A stretch of DNA of 64,000 nucleotides from Garcia nutans (GCA_947685225.1 CANTUV010000003.1:1992001-2056000), one strand, 5' to 3'; positions 23,230 through 37,586 are shown, numbered from the stretch's first letter. The notes: a model not told the origin generated them from the sequence alone. Numbers and translations: made by a program.

Positions 23230-26200
23230 ATTCTCTCCCCCTTAAATAATTTCGTCCTTGAAATTATCAGTACCGTATCAATTCATTCTTATCAAAATAC
23301 TATCTTAACTTCCATATGAAGTTAATTATATGCTTAAGTTATTATGTCATCAAATCATATAACTTCAACTCTTCCCTTTAGAATCAATCACCTTCTTTAA
23401 CTTCCATAACTCATCATTCTACATGTTTATATATCTCATTACTTCCTTGATCAAACATTCAAAAGAACTCATTTCATTTCCTATTAATGTCTTTATACAA
23501 GAATCAAATCATACTATAGTACATTTATACTTCATTCAATCTTTATATTCAATATATTTTGTTCATTCACCTCTTTGAAATTACTCTCTAAACTTTAACC
23601 TTAAAAATCATTGGTTTATATCTTAGCATTAATTATCCTGTCATTACAATCTCTGTTTAAATAGACATTTATCAAACCTCAAAGGATAACAAGATCCTTA
23701 TTTTTCACAAATTGATTTACTTCTTTAGCATGCTTTTCACTTAACTTACATATTAATACATTACCTTACAACTTATTTTATAAATAACCAATCTTTTCCC
23801 TTTTTATCATGATTTATAACTACTATAACTCCATTCATTCATGTCCAATCACACTTTAAAATTTTACATCATATACATTATCATGTAAATAATTATACTC
23901 TCAGTACAACTATACATATTAACTCTCACTAATGATTCATAATCTTAGCCAAATCCAGATCAATTGATCTATCTGTCACAATATGCCCACGTTCCAATCT
24001 TGTTCAATTCCAACCAACGACTAAGTTATTTAAACTTATCATGAAATTTTACAATATTCATTTATGTATATATATAACCTAATTCCATTAGGGCAAACTT
24101 ATATACAATTCCTGATCTCTTCCGATTCATATTTAGTCAAATTATCATGATAACAAATCACTTCAATTTATCTTTTAATATACACATAGTTATATTTATT
24201 TTGATTACCTTTTTGTCATATTATCCATAACTCAAAACATTTCCATAATTTCCTTTTCTCTCTACCTTCATAGTTATAACCAAATTTCCTAACATAAAAT
24301 GATAAGGTACAACTTTATCCATCATAACTTTTAACTATACTTCTCAAACAAAATTTTCAATCTCACCAAATCTGTATTACAATCATTTTATCTAAGACCC
24401 AAATCTATGGATAACAAAATTAACCGATCAAATATACTGAACAAAACACATGGCTTTAAGAGATTAATATTCAAGTCTGGAACTTTCAAATCAATACTGT
24501 TCTTTTTATAATTTTATTCTTAATCTTTACAAATACAAGGCTAAGATGTATCTCAAAAATTACATATTCCTTCTTCCCATTTTTGCTATATCAGAAGTTA
24601 ATCCATTCCAACTCCATTTCAAACCAATTTGCAATCGATTATATTATCTTTATCAACTTAATTCATGTTTCAACAATATTACTATATACATATTCAATCA
24701 TATACAGTTCTCATACAATTTCTATTCGTCACTTCATTTCTAATCCATTTACAATCTCTTATAATGTATAATTACATAGAACTTTCCATCTGTGAATACT
24801 TTGAGACTCTAAATATCATATGATCATCAAGTTCAATACTCACTATAACAATTTCCACTGTCCAAATTACTCAAATCCATTCCATTCTCACTTCCATCAC
24901 ATAATACATCTAGCTTTACACAGTTCAAGACTTAATCTCTCTTAGATCCACTAATACATACAACATCGTTTCCATATCATTAATTTTATAATCATACCAC
25001 ATACATATTCATAGGTCACCTTCATAATGTGATTCACATTTTTTTTTTCATAATTTCATTCATATTGAAAAACTCAATTCACATATCATATATAGGTATA
25101 CACTTAATTATATGCTCTTATTTTATTTTCCTTTTTCATACATTCAATACACATTTAATGTTTATCACTTTCTTTTAAACACTATCATTTTCATTCTTCC
25201 AATATGATGTAAAGTATTTATTCACACAACACACACACACACATATATATATATATTCTGACTATAATAGCACTTCACATCCATCTTAGTCACATTCCCA
25301 ATGTGACATCTCTTTCACTTTTGTCTTTAAAAGCATTTAATATACTTCCATATCCATTTTTACCCTTTTTACTTCAAAACAAATTCTCATGCTATCAATC
25401 ACATTACTCAATTCATAATATTTTCATGTCCAATATTAGTCATTTCACCTAGCTCATGTATTGATTATACATTTAACTATCAATATCCAAATAATCTTTA
25501 TCAAATTCCACTAAAACTTTAACTTTTCAACTTACTACTTTGCTTAAACTTCAATTTACCAAACTCGTCTTTTCTTAATATCACTTTAAAAACATCTTAT
25601 GTATATATATCACAAAGCAATATCAAAACATATAATTTTCACAATTATCAAGCTCATTTCAAAAATCTCAAATATCACATATTACCACCATTACCATGAG
25701 CTTTCACAATAGTCAAGCATCTCACATTTCTAACATTGAATTCACAATGTGTGCATTAAAATAACAATACCAATTTATATATATATCCCAAACTTTAAAT
25801 AGTCACACTTTGTCTATACTAATCAACTTATTCAATATTCCACCATACTCTCCTCATTTTAATAACATATCCTTCAATATTAACACTTCAACAATATTTC
25901 CTCTGTCTAGCAAACCCAACATAAACTCTATTATAAAGAGATTCAAAGTGTAGAAGAAAGAGTACATACTCTTATCTTGATTTGATTTTGTTTCCAACTC
26001 ATTTTCAACTTTATTCTCCTCTTTATTTCTTTATATCACAACCACATCTCAATAAGCAATATTTCAATATTTGCTTACCTTAAGTAAACTCCCATTATTT
26101 ATTTTATCAATTAAGCTTATATTAAGTTTCCCATATCATTTCTTTCTCGGGCTTTACTTTCATGTAAAACATAATTCACACACTAGCATCCATCTCATAT

Positions 26201-26389
26201 AGCATAAATATTCTACAATTCATATAATGCCACATCCGAGACCAACCTAGGTGTCAATGCATATGCATGTATTACAAATTTCATTTCAAAACTCTTCCTT
26301 TTTACTTCTATTTAAACTTTTCAAAACTTTTTCTTTTTAATTTCACTTAGGCCGAGAATCTCAAACCTAAGCTCTAATACCAAAATAAT
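23230..26389 (-). other. LARD-1 internal region, noncoding
   Basis: About 3.2 kb of AT-rich sequence between the polypurine tract and the primer-binding site. I see no gag, protease, RT, integrase or RNase H motif in any frame; the longest open frames are short and of biased composition. It stays alignable with 34071-37586 over most of its length, so the noncoding interior is shared family sequence and not random decay. A (CA)n(TA)n microsatellite lies at about 25227-25255. The primer-binding site at 26371-26382 reads TGGTATTAGAGC in sense, one base off the usual initiator-Met tRNA match. Confidence 0.8.
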
Positions 26390-29290
26390 TGTAACACCCC
26401 GATACTCCATATAAGTACTATACATACACCCGGTATACATACAGTAAGTATATAAAGTATAAGGATGTCACTTTTCGTTACATTTTAAAAACCTTTAACA
26501 GAGTTCAAACCACAATACATAAATTTAAAGTACATTTACAAAATCATTATACTTTCAATGATCTTACATATATATAACATAATCTTATTTTTATCAAAAC
26601 TTCATTGATACATATAAATATACTCTTGTCAGAAATACATCATAATTAAAATTATACATATATGCATCACCCTCTAGTTGGTCTCGATAAACTCTTACTC
26701 TTCTCGTGGCATAACGAAAGACTTCATATCTTCCACCTAGTTACCTACGCGATTACACATCCGCGCTAACCCCGAGAGCTTAGTAGTACAAATATAACAT
26801 ATAAACATACATTATAGAAATTCTAACATATAATGAAATATCACTTCCATGTACCATTAGTTTCTTATCATGTTTTTCCTTTTGAATTGCACCTTTCATA
26901 TATCTCTACTAATCTCATATATTATATAAACATATATACAAATCATTAACACCAACCACAATCCATCACTAATACTCACAATCATTATATCAATATACAA
27001 ATTACATATTATACTTCATATCATTATTTTATTCACAATTCACAATTCATGAATCACATTTCCAATGAAGGCAATCATTATCACCATTCATGAGTCACAT
27101 TTCCAACAAAGCAACCATAGATCTCATTACTCATTTATTTCAACATTTGTATATCATATTGACAACAAAGACAGACTCGGGCCCAAAAGACACTAATATG
27201 CCATTATATTTTCAGAGTTAATGCTTTGGTTTTGTTATCACATTTATCATTATCATAGACCCAACTAGGCTTCAAGGATTTAGGTTCAACCAAGCTTCAA
27301 GGGGAACAAAGCATGCTAAGTATCAACCCAACTTGGCTTCAAGAACCAACCCAACCTAGCTTCAAGGGTTGTAACATCTCAATTAGGCTTCAAGGACTAG
27401 ACCCAACCAAGCTTCAAGGGGAGTAAAACATGTTAAACTTCTACACAACTTGGCTTTAAGGATCAAGCCCAACCTAACTTCAAGAGATTGTTACTAATAT
27501 TAGGCATGCCACCAACAACAAACTCTGAAAATGGAATAACACATTAGCTACACAATTCATTTATCAATTTCATTATCATTTCCATTCTTAATTGAATCAT
27601 CATAGCCAATCACAATGGCTTCACATCACATTTGAGTTATCATAGCCAATCACAATGGCTTCACATCACATTATATCTCAGAACATTAGTTCCACATCTC
27701 TTGATGTCTCAATTCACACTACACACTTCATCATTCAAGCATACATAATCAATTTCATTGCACATGCATCTCAAATTCATCGTCATATAAACAACATATC
27801 CATTTATTTCATTTCAATCATTATTAAAACATTTATCATAACAAATTGCATTGCACATACCTTTTTGGATGATCCTTATAGCTTTCACACTATACAAATA
27901 ACAACATTAGTCCCATTGTATTAACAATTTAGTAATTTACTTAACATTGTTTTAAGTTTCAAAATCATATAAAAGAATGCATCTAGGTAAGTTTGCCCTT
28001 ACCTCAAGAACTACTCCCATCAAGCTATACATAATCAATTACCTCATCATATCCTTCACATTTTACATATAGCATCATTGATGTAACATTACAAAGTACA
28101 TTATTCATACAACACATTACCATTCACAAGATTCACAATGCATAACACATAACATTATTCATATAGTGTCATATGCATCATCATATGTATATTCAATCTC
28201 AACAAAGCAAGAAGAGCAAAGGACACTCACAGTAGCCAACACACTCAAGGGACACGGCCAAGCTTGTGGCCGTGTCTCTCAACACAAATGGGCAGTGGCA
28301 GACATGGGCAAGGGACACGGCCGTGTCTCTCCAAAAATCATCCAACACGGCCACATTTCCATAGACTTGGCCGTGTCTCCCAAAAATATTTAGTTTTGGC
28401 CGTGTCTCTTCTTAGGTTTGGCCGTGTCTCTTCTTAGGTTTGGCCATGTCTCTCATGTATACAAACCCTAAATATGGCCAACTCTCTTTTGATTGAATAA
28501 AAACACATTATGCACAATACAACCTCATTCAAATGGATGTAATCAATGTTATTAACACATATTCATCACAATATTCACATTAACACTATATCAACCATAC
28601 AATCAATCACTTACCACATCAAACCCTAAACCAACATCAATCTTCTTCTTTCAATATCAACATCCACTTAACTTACCATCTTCAAATAAAACCAACACCA
28701 ATTTAACCTTTTTAACTTACAATCCATTTCAACACTTATAAACACATCTCAAACACACCAATTCATAATATCAACAAATCACAAGTCATCTCAAACACAA
28801 CTTCAACAATAACAAAGGAAAACATGAAAGTACTTACCTTAAATGAAGAAATTTCACAAATCTCCAACTTAATCCTTTGATTCTTCCTTCAATTTGATTC
28901 TAGCATTTAGAACACCTCTCTTGCTCTCTCTTTTCTTGGATAGCCGGCACACAAATGAGAAGAAAAGAAAATAAACACAAGTCAAACTTCTCTTCTTCTT
29001 TAAATCTCTACCAAGCAATTTTAACAAAGCAATTACCTAAATGCCCTCATCCATTTAACTTAACCTTTGTCACTCATATGCCCATTTAAGTAATTTCACA
29101 TATCACAAATAAATATCCTCTTCCATTGACCATCCCTTTTGACTTATGTATATGTTATTTATACTACCATATATGCAACATATACACTTCCTTTAAAAAT
29201 TCTTTTCTCTTTCAATTTGACACATACATTCAATCCAATTAAAACAACCATAATATTCAAAACTTCTAGGGCATAAATTGGGATATTACA
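26390..29290 (-). repeat. LARD-1 5' LTR (intact)
   Basis: An uninterrupted LTR of 2901 bases with TG and CA ends, ending next to the CTCAT duplication. It contains the twin-hairpin block (26735-26782), the bracketed cassette (27194-27546) and the GGCCGTGTC array (about 28245-28450). It shows the uninterrupted target of solo LTR E near 28900. No genes are seen inside; the short open frames coincide with frames in the partner LTR. Confidence 0.92.
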
Positions 29291-29710
29291 CTCATACTCA
29301 GTCACTATTCTCGTCTCCTACCTCAAACTCAGGAACTTCATCTTCTTAGTATCTTTATACTCTCTGGGCGTATAATACTTCTCGAATTCCCTCAGGAAAT
29401 TGGTATATTTCAGTTCTAGTGGATCAGTTGTGCCATGATGACCCATATTCCACCACTCATATGCATCCCCCTACAGAAGGTACTTGGCATAATCAAACTT
29501 CTCATATGAACACTCTCTGGACCCTATCCAGCCACTGCTCTGCTATAGCTGGGTCAGTAGTAATGATAAAATCAATGGCTCCAAACTTTTTCAACTTGTC
29601 ATACTTTTGAGTCAGCAACTACTGTTGTGGCTGTAGTTGTGGTGGTGGCAATGGTTGCTGCACCGAAGCCTGTAGAAGCAGCTTCACCATATGTCATACC
29701 TAGCCTGGCG
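29291..29710 (-). pseudogene. Element C gag, N-terminal part
   Basis: Read on the minus strand from 29710, a Pro/Gln-rich stretch is followed by QKYDKLKKFGAIDF, AEQWLDRVQRVF, DAYEWW, FLREFEKYYTPREYKD and KKMKFLSLR, then TEYE. These are the standard positions of a plant retrotransposon gag domain. Several stops fall where Gln is expected (TAG for CAG). The frame then meets LARD-1 at 29290 and resumes at 18156. The upstream remainder of C is separated by the insertion of element D at 29711. Confidence 0.8.
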
Positions 29711-31226
29711 TGTAACACCCAAAATTTTCATTGAACCTAATGATACACATTAATTGATGAGAGATTTTGGAAACATAAATAACATATACATCATATATAA
29801 AAGGGTTAAATATAAATGATATATATATAACATATAAATGTTAAATGTAAGTGGTAAAAGAATTAAAAACTTGAAAGTGGAAAAGTTAAAATATAAAATA
29901 TTATTATTATTATATAAAAATCTAATTAGTAATAATATATATATTTATGGTAGGTAAAAAGAAGAGTAGAGTCAAGAGTAAAAAAAATTAATAGAAATTT
30001 CTTTTTCTTCTTTTCTTTTCCTTCTTGGTTGTTTCCATAGACAAGGGAGAGAGAGATGATTTTCATTTCAATAATCATCAAATTTTACTAAGAATGTTTC
30101 AAGTGGTGGTGATAGTTTTTGGTGCTACATGGAATAATAAATAAGTTTCTTCAATTCTTGATAAATTTTCTTTGAAATAGAATTTTTAATAAATTAGATG
30201 ATTGTTTAAATGATTGAAAATGAAATTAATCAATATAAAAATGATGAATTTAAAACTTGAATGAGTGATTAAATATATTTGGTTAAGTATTTGGATAAAG
30301 TTTGACTAGAATTTGAAGTAGTGATTAAGTACTAAGGTTTTGCAAGATATTTTGCTAATCTTGAGTTCGGGGAAGATTAAAGGGCTTAAAAGTACTTAAA
30401 TGGATTGCTAATATCATCTTTGAATTTATAAATTTATTAGGGGTTGATTGATTTGAGTGAAGGAACTACTAGAGGAAAATGAATGATTTGGAGAAATTAA
30501 TGTGCAAAAGAAGTTATTTCTCCATTTTGAGCTTCAAAAAGGTAAGTATATACTTGGATAATATTCTTGTCTTTGGTTTGTATCATTCTAAATTGATAGA
30601 TGTGTGTTTTGTTGTTGAAAATGGTGTAAAAGAGTGATTCTAGAATGCCATTGGCGTGGCCATGCAGGGCCATGGTCATGGGATTGGACAAGGGGCTCTT
30701 TCTTGTGAAAACGGTGAATAAATAGAAGCTAAATGAATGCCATGAGCGTGGCCTTTGGGGACACAATCGTGGGGGTCTTAAATGATGATTTACATCTTTA
30801 TTTCACATCCCACGGGTGTGGTTATTGGATGCCACAGTCGTGGGGTTTGTATGTTGACGTTTATTATCGAATTTTGCACTATACGGGTGTAGTAAATGAC
30901 TTGCATTGTAACACCCCGATACCCTATATAAGTACTATGCGTATACCTAGTATACATACAGTAAATATATAAAGTATAAGGATGTCACTTTTCGTTACCT
31001 TTTAAAAACCTGTAACAGAGTTCAAACCATAATACATTAATTTAAATAACATTTACAAAATCATTATCTTTATCAAAAACTTCATTTATACATATAAATA
31101 CTCTCTCGTCAGAAATACATCATAATTAAAGTTTATACATGTATGCATTACCCTCTAGTTGGTCTCGACAAACTTTACTCTTCTTGTGGCATAACAAAAG
31201 ACTTCATATCTTCCATCTATATACCT

Positions 31227-31263
31227 GCGCGAATAAACACCCGCGCTAAGCCCGAGAGCTTAG
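31227..31263 (-). promoter_or_regulatory. Twin-hairpin block, LARD-2 3' LTR
   Basis: GCGCG (31227-31231) pairs with CGCGC (31242-31246). CTAAGC (31246-31251) pairs with GCTTAG (31258-31263). The two stems share or abut one base, so they could stack. The second LTR has one change here (CGCTC at about 37923). Confidence 0.55.
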
Positions 31264-31722
31264 TAGTCCAACTATAAAATATAAACATATAGTATAGAAG
31301 TATTGACATATAATGATACATCAATTCAATATATAATTAGTTCTTATCATATCTTCTTTTCTTTTTAATTTCATCTTTAATATATCCTAGCTAATTTCAA
31401 ATATGATGTACATATATACATAATATTATCACCAACCCCAATGCATCACCAATACTCAAAACCAATATATTAATACCCCTACATTATGTATACCATACCA
31501 ATCATTATTGCAATACACAAATTATATATATCATACAAATCATAAATCACATTTACAATAAAGACAACCTTTATCATCAACCACAATTCATTTACATATT
31601 ACACTTAATAACATTATATTATTCACAATTCACCAAGCATAATTCATTATTAATACTCACAATCAATATTTCAATACTTGCAATTCACATTGACAATAAA
31701 GACAGACTCGGGCCCAAAACAC

Positions 31723-32061
31723 TAATATGTTATTCAAAGTTTAGAGTTACTGCTTTGGTTCATAGTCACAATCATCACGCCCGTAGGCAATGTATATACA
31801 TGTATCTCTATCCATGGATAGTGTAACAGACCCAGTCTCTTGGACCATCAACTCAACACATATGAGGAGATCCTCAACCCGGCAAGACTGTTACAAATCA
31901 TATATCTCATATTCACAATTCTCATAGTGTAACAGACCCAGTCTCTTGGACCATCAACTCAACACATATGAGGAGATCCTCAACCCGGCAAGACTGTTAC
32001 CTTTCATCATTTCTTAGGCTTGCCACCCAAATCCAGAACTCTGAAACTGAATAACATATTA
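31723..32061 (-). repeat. Bracketed 2 x 74-base cassette, LARD-2 3' LTR
   Basis: Arms 31723-31748 and 32037-32061 have 13 consecutive perfect distal base pairs and a further 8-9 pairs at the loop side, with one small bulge. Between them is a direct duplication of about 74 bases (about 31822-31892 and 31927-31999) starting TGTAACAGACCCAGTCTC and ending CCGGCAAGACTGTTAC; the unit ends themselves are inverted (TGTAACAG and CTGTTAC). The second LTR has the same at 38403-38741. This cassette replaces the GCTTCAAG cassette of LARD-1 at the same place. Confidence 0.75.
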
Positions 32062-34070
32062 AACAAACAATTCATTTATTATTTCATTATCAATCTCATC
32101 ATCAATTAGGCCAACATGCCTTATCTCTTTCAATTGAATTATCATAGCCAATCACAATGGCTTCATATCATATCATATCTCAATCCATATGATACATATA
32201 GCATCATTGATATCACATTTCAAAGTATATTATTCATATAATACATTGCCATACACAAGATTCACAATGCATATAACATAACATTTTCTCACTTCTCAAA
32301 ACACATTAACATCATTCATTACTAGAGCATTTATCATAACAAATTGCACATACCTTAAGAATGATCCTCATTTCTTCCTACCTTTCCCATTTCATATTTC
32401 ATCCTTTATATATATTCTTCATTTACATTCACAATATAATAGCTTATTTAACACTTTCATCCCAATGTGTTAATGTTCAAAGACATATAAGGATATACAA
32501 TCAAATAGGGTTTATGCTTACCTTGTTAATGATCTTCACATCCTTCACATCATTCAATCATCACCTTAGTCCAATTATGTTAACAATATAATAGATCACT
32601 TAACACATTTGCAAACAAATGTGTTAAGCCTCAAATTATGTAATTAAATACAATCATATGTATTGGTACTTACCTCAAGAACTAGTCCCATCAATCTATA
32701 CATTTCTTTTCTTTCCAAGAATTCTCCACATTTAGGTTAATGCAACCCAATCTCTTCAAAACCTAATCCAAAGGAATATTAGCAAAATGACCATATGAAT
32801 AGTACATTCTGGTTTAAGACTCCATTTTATCCTTATTTTGAAAACTTGTATAAATTAATCTACTTGACTAAAAATTCTAAAATTTTTACAGAATTTAGTT
32901 TTGTATCTTAAAATCATTCCTTTAAAATTTCAGATCAAACTGAACACAAAATCTTGGTCAAATAGTTCACCTAACCAGACTGCCCCAATTGCCCTGCATC
33001 CTGGCAGCAGTTCTGAACTTTGTGAATTCCATAAATCAAATTCAATCAACGTGGTTCCAAATTATTTTTCTCAAATATTAGACTCACTAAGCAACAACAT
33101 ATCCAAAATTCAATTGGATATGATTTTTCTACATTTTATTAAAAATCCCGAAATATAGCTGTCTCAGTTATGGTACCTGCTGGAACAGGTCTAATAAAAA
33201 TAATCATTCTAAACTCATAACCATTCCAAAATCGAATCAACATATTTTTCAGTCATTCTAGACTCATAGAGGCACAACATATCAAAAATTCACTTCAAGA
33301 ACATTTTTCTATAATTAATTAAAAATCATACAAGTCACAGCCTTTACTAATTGTAAAACAGAAAAAAATTCACTAAACACAACTCTTACTCTTCCATCAC
33401 CAACACCAACCTAGCTTCTTATCTTTAATTCCATTTCAACACTTTTACACACACCATACACAAACACACTCCATCAACCATCCATATCAACTCACCAATC
33501 CCAAACACAATTTCAAAAGAACAAAGGAAAATCAAGAGAAAGAACTTACCTAAGTTGTTGAATTCCACAAATCTTCAATTAAATCATTTGATTCTCCCTT
33601 CAATTTGATGTTAGAATTAAACAAATCTCACTTTGCTCTCTCTTGTCTAAGGAGGAGCCAACCAACGTGGAGAAGAGAAGAAGAAGAAGAAGGAAATGAA
33701 GAAAAGACAAAATATCACCTCTTTAAATCTCCACCAAGTGATTCAACAAGAGTAATTACCTAAACACCCTTATACCATTTGTCTTGATTACCATCATTAC
33801 ATGCCCTTTATAGTAACTTCACACTTAACAAAAATAAATATCTTCTTTCCTTGACTCTTCATTTTGACCAACTTATATGTTATATATATCATCATATACA
33901 CAACATATACCATTCTCTCTAAACCCTAAATTCTTTCCCAAATCACATATACATAAACATTCTTTTCTCTATTTCTTTTCTCTTGTAATGTAACACATAT
34001 ATTCAATCCAATTATATAACAACAACAACAACATAATCACAACTTCTAGGGCATATATGAGGATATTACA

Positions 34071-37000
34071 ATTCTCTCCCCCTTAAATAATTTCGTCCTC
34101 GAAATTATCAGTACCATAACAATTTATTCTTAACAAAATACTATCTTAACTCCCATATGAAGTTAATTATACGCTTAAGTCATTATATCATCAAATCATA
34201 TAACTCCAACTCTCCTCTTTAGAATCAACCACCTTCTTTAAATTCTATAACTCATCATTCTATATGTTTATACATCTGGTTACTTTCTTAATCAAACATT
34301 CAAAAGATCACATTACATTTCCTATTAATATCTTTATACCAGAATCAGATCATCATATAGCACAATAATACTTTGTCAAATCTTTATATTTAATATATTT
34401 TGTTATTTCACCTCTGTATAATTACTCTCTTAACTTTAACATTAAAAACCATTGACTTATATCTGAACATTAATTATCCCTTCATTACAATCACTGTCTA
34501 AATAGACATTTATCACTCTCAATAGATAACAAAATCCTGATTTTTCATAAATGGAGTTATTTCTTTAGCATGCTTTTCACGTAACTTACATATTAATACA
34601 TTATCTTTCAACTTATTTTATAGATAACCAATCTTTTTCTCTTCTTATCATGATTAACAATTACTATACTCCACTCATTCATGTCCAATCATACTTTAAA
34701 ATTTACATCATATACATTATCATGTAAATACCTATTTTCTTAATACAACTATACACATTAAATTTTATTAATGATCCATAATCTTAGCCAAATCCAGATC
34801 AATTAATCTATCTGTCACAATATACCCACGTTCCAATCTTGTTCAATTCCAACCAACGATTAAGTAATCTAACTTATCATGAAATTTCACAATTTTCATA
34901 TAAGTATAAATATAACTTAATTCCATAAGAGCAAACTTATATTCAATTTCTGCTCTCTTTCAATCTATTTTCAGTCAAATCATCATGATAACAAATCACT
35001 TCTAATATCTTTTAATATGCACATAGTTTATTCTTTATTATCTTAGTATAATTTCCACCAATTCTCATAAAAATGTTATATCATACTTAATATCTATAAT
35101 TCATTCACTCAAACTTTGAGTTCATTCCCTTAAACCTCAAGTTACATACCATAAACATATTCAGTATAACTTTCATTCATATAATATAATTTCTCCCTTT
35201 TACTAACTCTTCACATTTCCTATCATTGGTATATTTATTTTGATTACCTTTTTGTCATATTATCCATAACTCAACACATTTCAAAAAAAAAATTTTAATT
35301 TTTTTTTCACAGTTATAACCAAATTCTTAACATAAATAATAATAATAATAATAAGGTACAACTTTAACCATCATAATTTTTAACTATACTTCTCAAACAA
35401 AATTGTCAACCTCACCAAATCCGTATTACAATCATTATATCTAAGATCCAAATCCATGGATAACAAATTAACCGATCCAAAATACTGAACAAAACACATG
35501 ACTTTAAGAGATTAATATTCATACCTAGAACTTTCAATTCAATACTGTTCTTTTATAATTCTATTCTCAATCTTAACATTTTTAGTATAACATAAGTTAA
35601 CACATTCCAACTTCGTTTCAACCAATTTGTATTCGCTTATATGATCCTTATCAACTTAACTCATGCTTTAACAATATTACTATATACATATTCAATCATA
35701 TACAGTTCTTATACAATTTCTATTCATCACTTCATTTCTAATCCATCTACAATCTCTTATAATATAATTACATAGAACTTTTCATATGTGAATACTTTGA
35801 AACTCTAAATATAATATAATCATCAAGTTCAATACTCATTATAACAATTTCCACTGTCCAATATTACTCAAGTTCTTTCTATTCTCACTTCCATCACATA
35901 ATCCATCTAGCTTTACACAGTTCAAGACCTAATCTCTCTTAGGTCCACTAATACATATAACATTGTTTTTCCATATCACTAATTCTATAATTATACCACA
36001 TATATCTTCATAAGCCATCCTCATAATGTGATTCACAAATGTGTTTATATATCATAATTTCATTCATATTGGAAAACTCAATTCACATATCATATACATG
36101 TATACACTTAATTATATGCTCTTATAGTATTTTCCTTTTTCATACATTCAATACAAATTTAGTGTTTATCATTTTCTTTTAAACACTATCCTTCTCATTC
36201 TTCCAATATGATATAAAGTATTTATTCACACTACAAACATATATATTCCGACTATAGTAACACTTCATATTCATCTCAGTCACATTCCCAATGTGACATC
36301 TCTTTCACTTTCGTCTTTAAAAATATTTAGTACACTCCCATATTCATTCTTACCATGTTCAGTAAAATGACTTAAAATAACTCATTTCTATTTACTTATC
36401 CACTTCCTTGATTATTTCAAAACAAATTCTCATACTATCAATCACATTACTCAATTCATAATACTTCCATATGCAATACTAGTCATTTCACTTAGCTCAT
36501 GCATTGCATATACAGTTAACTATCAATATCCCAATAATCTTTATCAAATTCCACTAAAACTTTAACTTCTCAATTTACTACTTCGTTTAAGCTTCAATTT
36601 GCCAAACTCATCTTTTCTATCATCACTTTAAAAACATCTTACAAATATATATCACAAAGCAATATTAAAACATATAATTTCCACAATCATAAAGCTCACT
36701 TCAAAAATCTCAAATATCACATATTATCACCATTACCATGAGCTTTCACAATATCCAAGCATCTCACATTTCTAACATTGAATTTACTATGCTCGCATTA
36801 TAGTAACAATACTAAGTTATATTCTTACTTAACCACTATCATCTCTTTTTCCTTTAAACACAACCTTAACTGTATACACATCCCAACTTTACATAATCAC
36901 ACTTTGTCTCTACTAAACAACTCATTCAACATTCCACCATACTCTCCTCATTTAAATAACATAACTTTCAATTTTAACAATTCGATATCATTTCCGCTGT

Positions 37001-37586
37001 CTAGTAAATTCAACATTAGCAAAACCAACATAAACTTTATTATAAAGAGGTTCAAAGTATAGAAGAAAAAGTACATACTCTTATCTTGATTTGATTTTCA
37101 ACTCATTTTCAAATTTATTCTCCTTTTCATTTCTTTATGTTTCAATTCATATTATGTCCTACATAATATTGCTCATAAACATCAACATTACATTCCATGT
37201 TGCACACAACATGACATTTTCATATGCATCATCAATATACATATATCATATTACATTTCACAATTAGTTTCTCATAATCAATTAGGCACTATGCCTCAAT
37301 TATAATTCATTTCCAACATCATTGTCAACAATCATAATTTCTCATCACATCAAAATAGTATACACATATATCATCAACTATATTGAACATCTCATATAAC
37401 ACAAATATTCTATAATTCATATAATGCCACATCCGAGACCAACCTAGGTGTCAATGCATATGCATGTATTACAAATTTCATTTCAAAACTTTTCCTTTTT
37501 ACTTTTATTTAAACTTTTCAAAAAAAAAATTTTTTTTTCTCACTTAGGCCGAGAATCTCGAACCTAAGCTCTGATACCAAAATAAT
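34071..37586 (-). other. LARD-2 internal region, noncoding
   Basis: About 3.5 kb, AT-rich, with no recognisable retroelement protein on either strand. It is alignable with the LARD-1 interior. The shared block next to the polypurine tract (CCCCCTTAAATAATTTCGTC) also occurs upstream of LTR A. Low-complexity runs occur near 35281, 35336-35353 (AAT repeats) and 37519. Sense PBS and PPT are both intact. Confidence 0.8.

Larger units (their letters stand above)
18157..29290 (-). mobile_element. LARD-1: complete noncoding LTR retroelement
   Basis: Two LTRs (18157-23229 including nested E, and 26390-29290, about 2.9 kb each), a polypurine tract (complement at 23230-23243) and a primer-binding site (complement at 26371-26382) define a minus-strand element with a perfect CTCAT duplication. 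The internal 3.16 kb has no reading frame resembling gag or pol on either strand. It is homologous along its length to the interior of LARD-2. This fits a large retrotransposon derivative mobilised in trans by an autonomous gypsy such as D or C. The LTRs differ at visibly more sites than those of LARD-2, so it is the older insertion. Confidence 0.9.
30907..34070 (-). repeat. LARD-2 3' LTR
   Basis: It carries the twin hairpins at 31227-31263 (GCGCG/CGCGC then CTAAGC/GCTTAG, both perfect) and the bracketed cassette at 31723-32061. A threefold degenerate repeat with an AACATATC-AAAATTCA and TTTTTCTA-ATT core follows at about 32930-33350. Open frames at 32361-32591 and 32901-33158 recur in the other LTR and are not treated as genes. 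Confidence 0.92.

Noticed and set aside
26390..29290. LARD-1 as two independent solo LTRs
   Set aside because: PBS and PPT are both present in correct orientation between the LTRs, and the outer CTCAT duplication is perfect, so it is one element.
32361..33158. Open frames of 76 and 85 codons present twice with high identity (also 39041-39838)
   Set aside because: They duplicate because they sit in the two LTRs of LARD-2. Composition is AT-driven and no domain is recognisable.
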